From the NCBI RefSeq assembly GCF_905475465.1, contig NC_062251.1, forward strand, positions 7,185,001-7,249,000: a stretch of 64,000 bases of DNA. The letters are read 5' to 3'. The notes beneath the pieces were generated by a model. That model did not search any database, was not told the origin of the DNA, and saw only the letters and a program-made list of their open reading frames with translations. The stretch is from Pieris napi. Lineage: Eukaryota > Arthropoda > Insecta > Lepidoptera > Pieridae. Shown here piece after piece: positions 63,880 to 64,000 of this stretch; the stretch's first letter is position 1; every line of letters starts with the position of its first letter. A program made the translations under genes and the position numbers.

Positions 63880-64000
63880 GCATCGTTCGGGCTTTCAAAG
63901 TGTAATTAGCCCCTCCATCGTAGCGACTAATGTCAATTTTGACGTGTTGGCTCTCAAAATCTTTCGTTTGAGAACTAACTCCTTGAATTTTCAGCGGCTT
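63880..64000 (-). pseudogene. Upstream part of BEL/Pao pol, frame unclear
   Basis: A different minus frame (KARTMRDFDIG..) is open here, while the pol frame begins at 63879. A frameshift near 63860 or a true boundary is possible. The window ends before it can be settled. Confidence 0.4.

Larger units (their letters stand above)
60151..64000 (-). mobile_element. BEL/Pao LTR retrotransposon (cut by window edge)
   Basis: LTR, polypurine tract and a long pol frame on the minus strand. The gag and 5' LTR lie beyond 64000. Confidence 0.85.

Overview
The window is AT-rich eukaryotic DNA with spliced host genes, a 5S rRNA gene and very dense, nested transposable elements. The mix (tRNA-derived SINEs, short Helitrons, palindromic MITEs, PIF/Harbinger, piggyBac, BEL/Pao, errantivirus-like LTR elements, LINE 3' ends) and the insect-type 5S sequence point to a moth or butterfly (Lepidoptera). 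That is a judgement from recognised families; no search was run.

Host genes. (1) On +, exons at 257-387, 13222-13349 and 15542-15662 encode the end of a small membrane-anchored, Arg/Ser-rich protein. The first two look like duplicated, interchangeable versions of one exon. (2) On -, four exons between 32170 and 28246 encode part of a low-complexity, probably nuclear regulator carrying a PQDLS (CtBP-type) motif. (3) On -, four exons 50428-48738 encode the motor domain of a kinesin-8 (KIF18A/Klp67A type). (4) On +, seven exons 52565-60132 encode a 415-residue WW plus PIN-like protein resembling SWT1. KIF18A and SWT1 are divergent neighbours.

Layout. 1-16150: copies of the RS-gene exons buried in Helitrons, SINEs, MITEs, a Harbinger element inside a family-C element, two large palindromes and a 78-bp satellite. 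16150-21793: a damaged LINE (ORF1, endonuclease and RT fragments) interrupted by a LINE-3'end/5S rRNA duplication and a small Harbinger. 21794-28070: a 6.3-kb element with about 0.9-kb inverted repeats, filled with Harbinger and mariner remains. 28246-32170: the PQDLS gene, introns full of SINEs and MITEs. 32310-40271: two tandem copies of an insect errantivirus-like element sharing LTRs; pol is deleted and gag is fused to the integrase tail. 40272-46250: mostly featureless with LINE and Harbinger relics. 46649-48649: a 2-kb element with asymmetric hairpin ends carrying a spliced Myb/SANT-like gene. 48738-60132: KIF18A, a stack of nested elements, and SWT1 with a nearly intact piggyBac in an intron. 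60151-64000: a BEL/Pao retrotransposon inserted 18 bp after the SWT1 stop codon.

The most unusual items are the pol-deleted tandem errantivirus, the asymmetric-ended family B/C elements with a spliced SANT gene, the long-TIR element whose arms hold inward-reading exons, and the duplicated RS exon.
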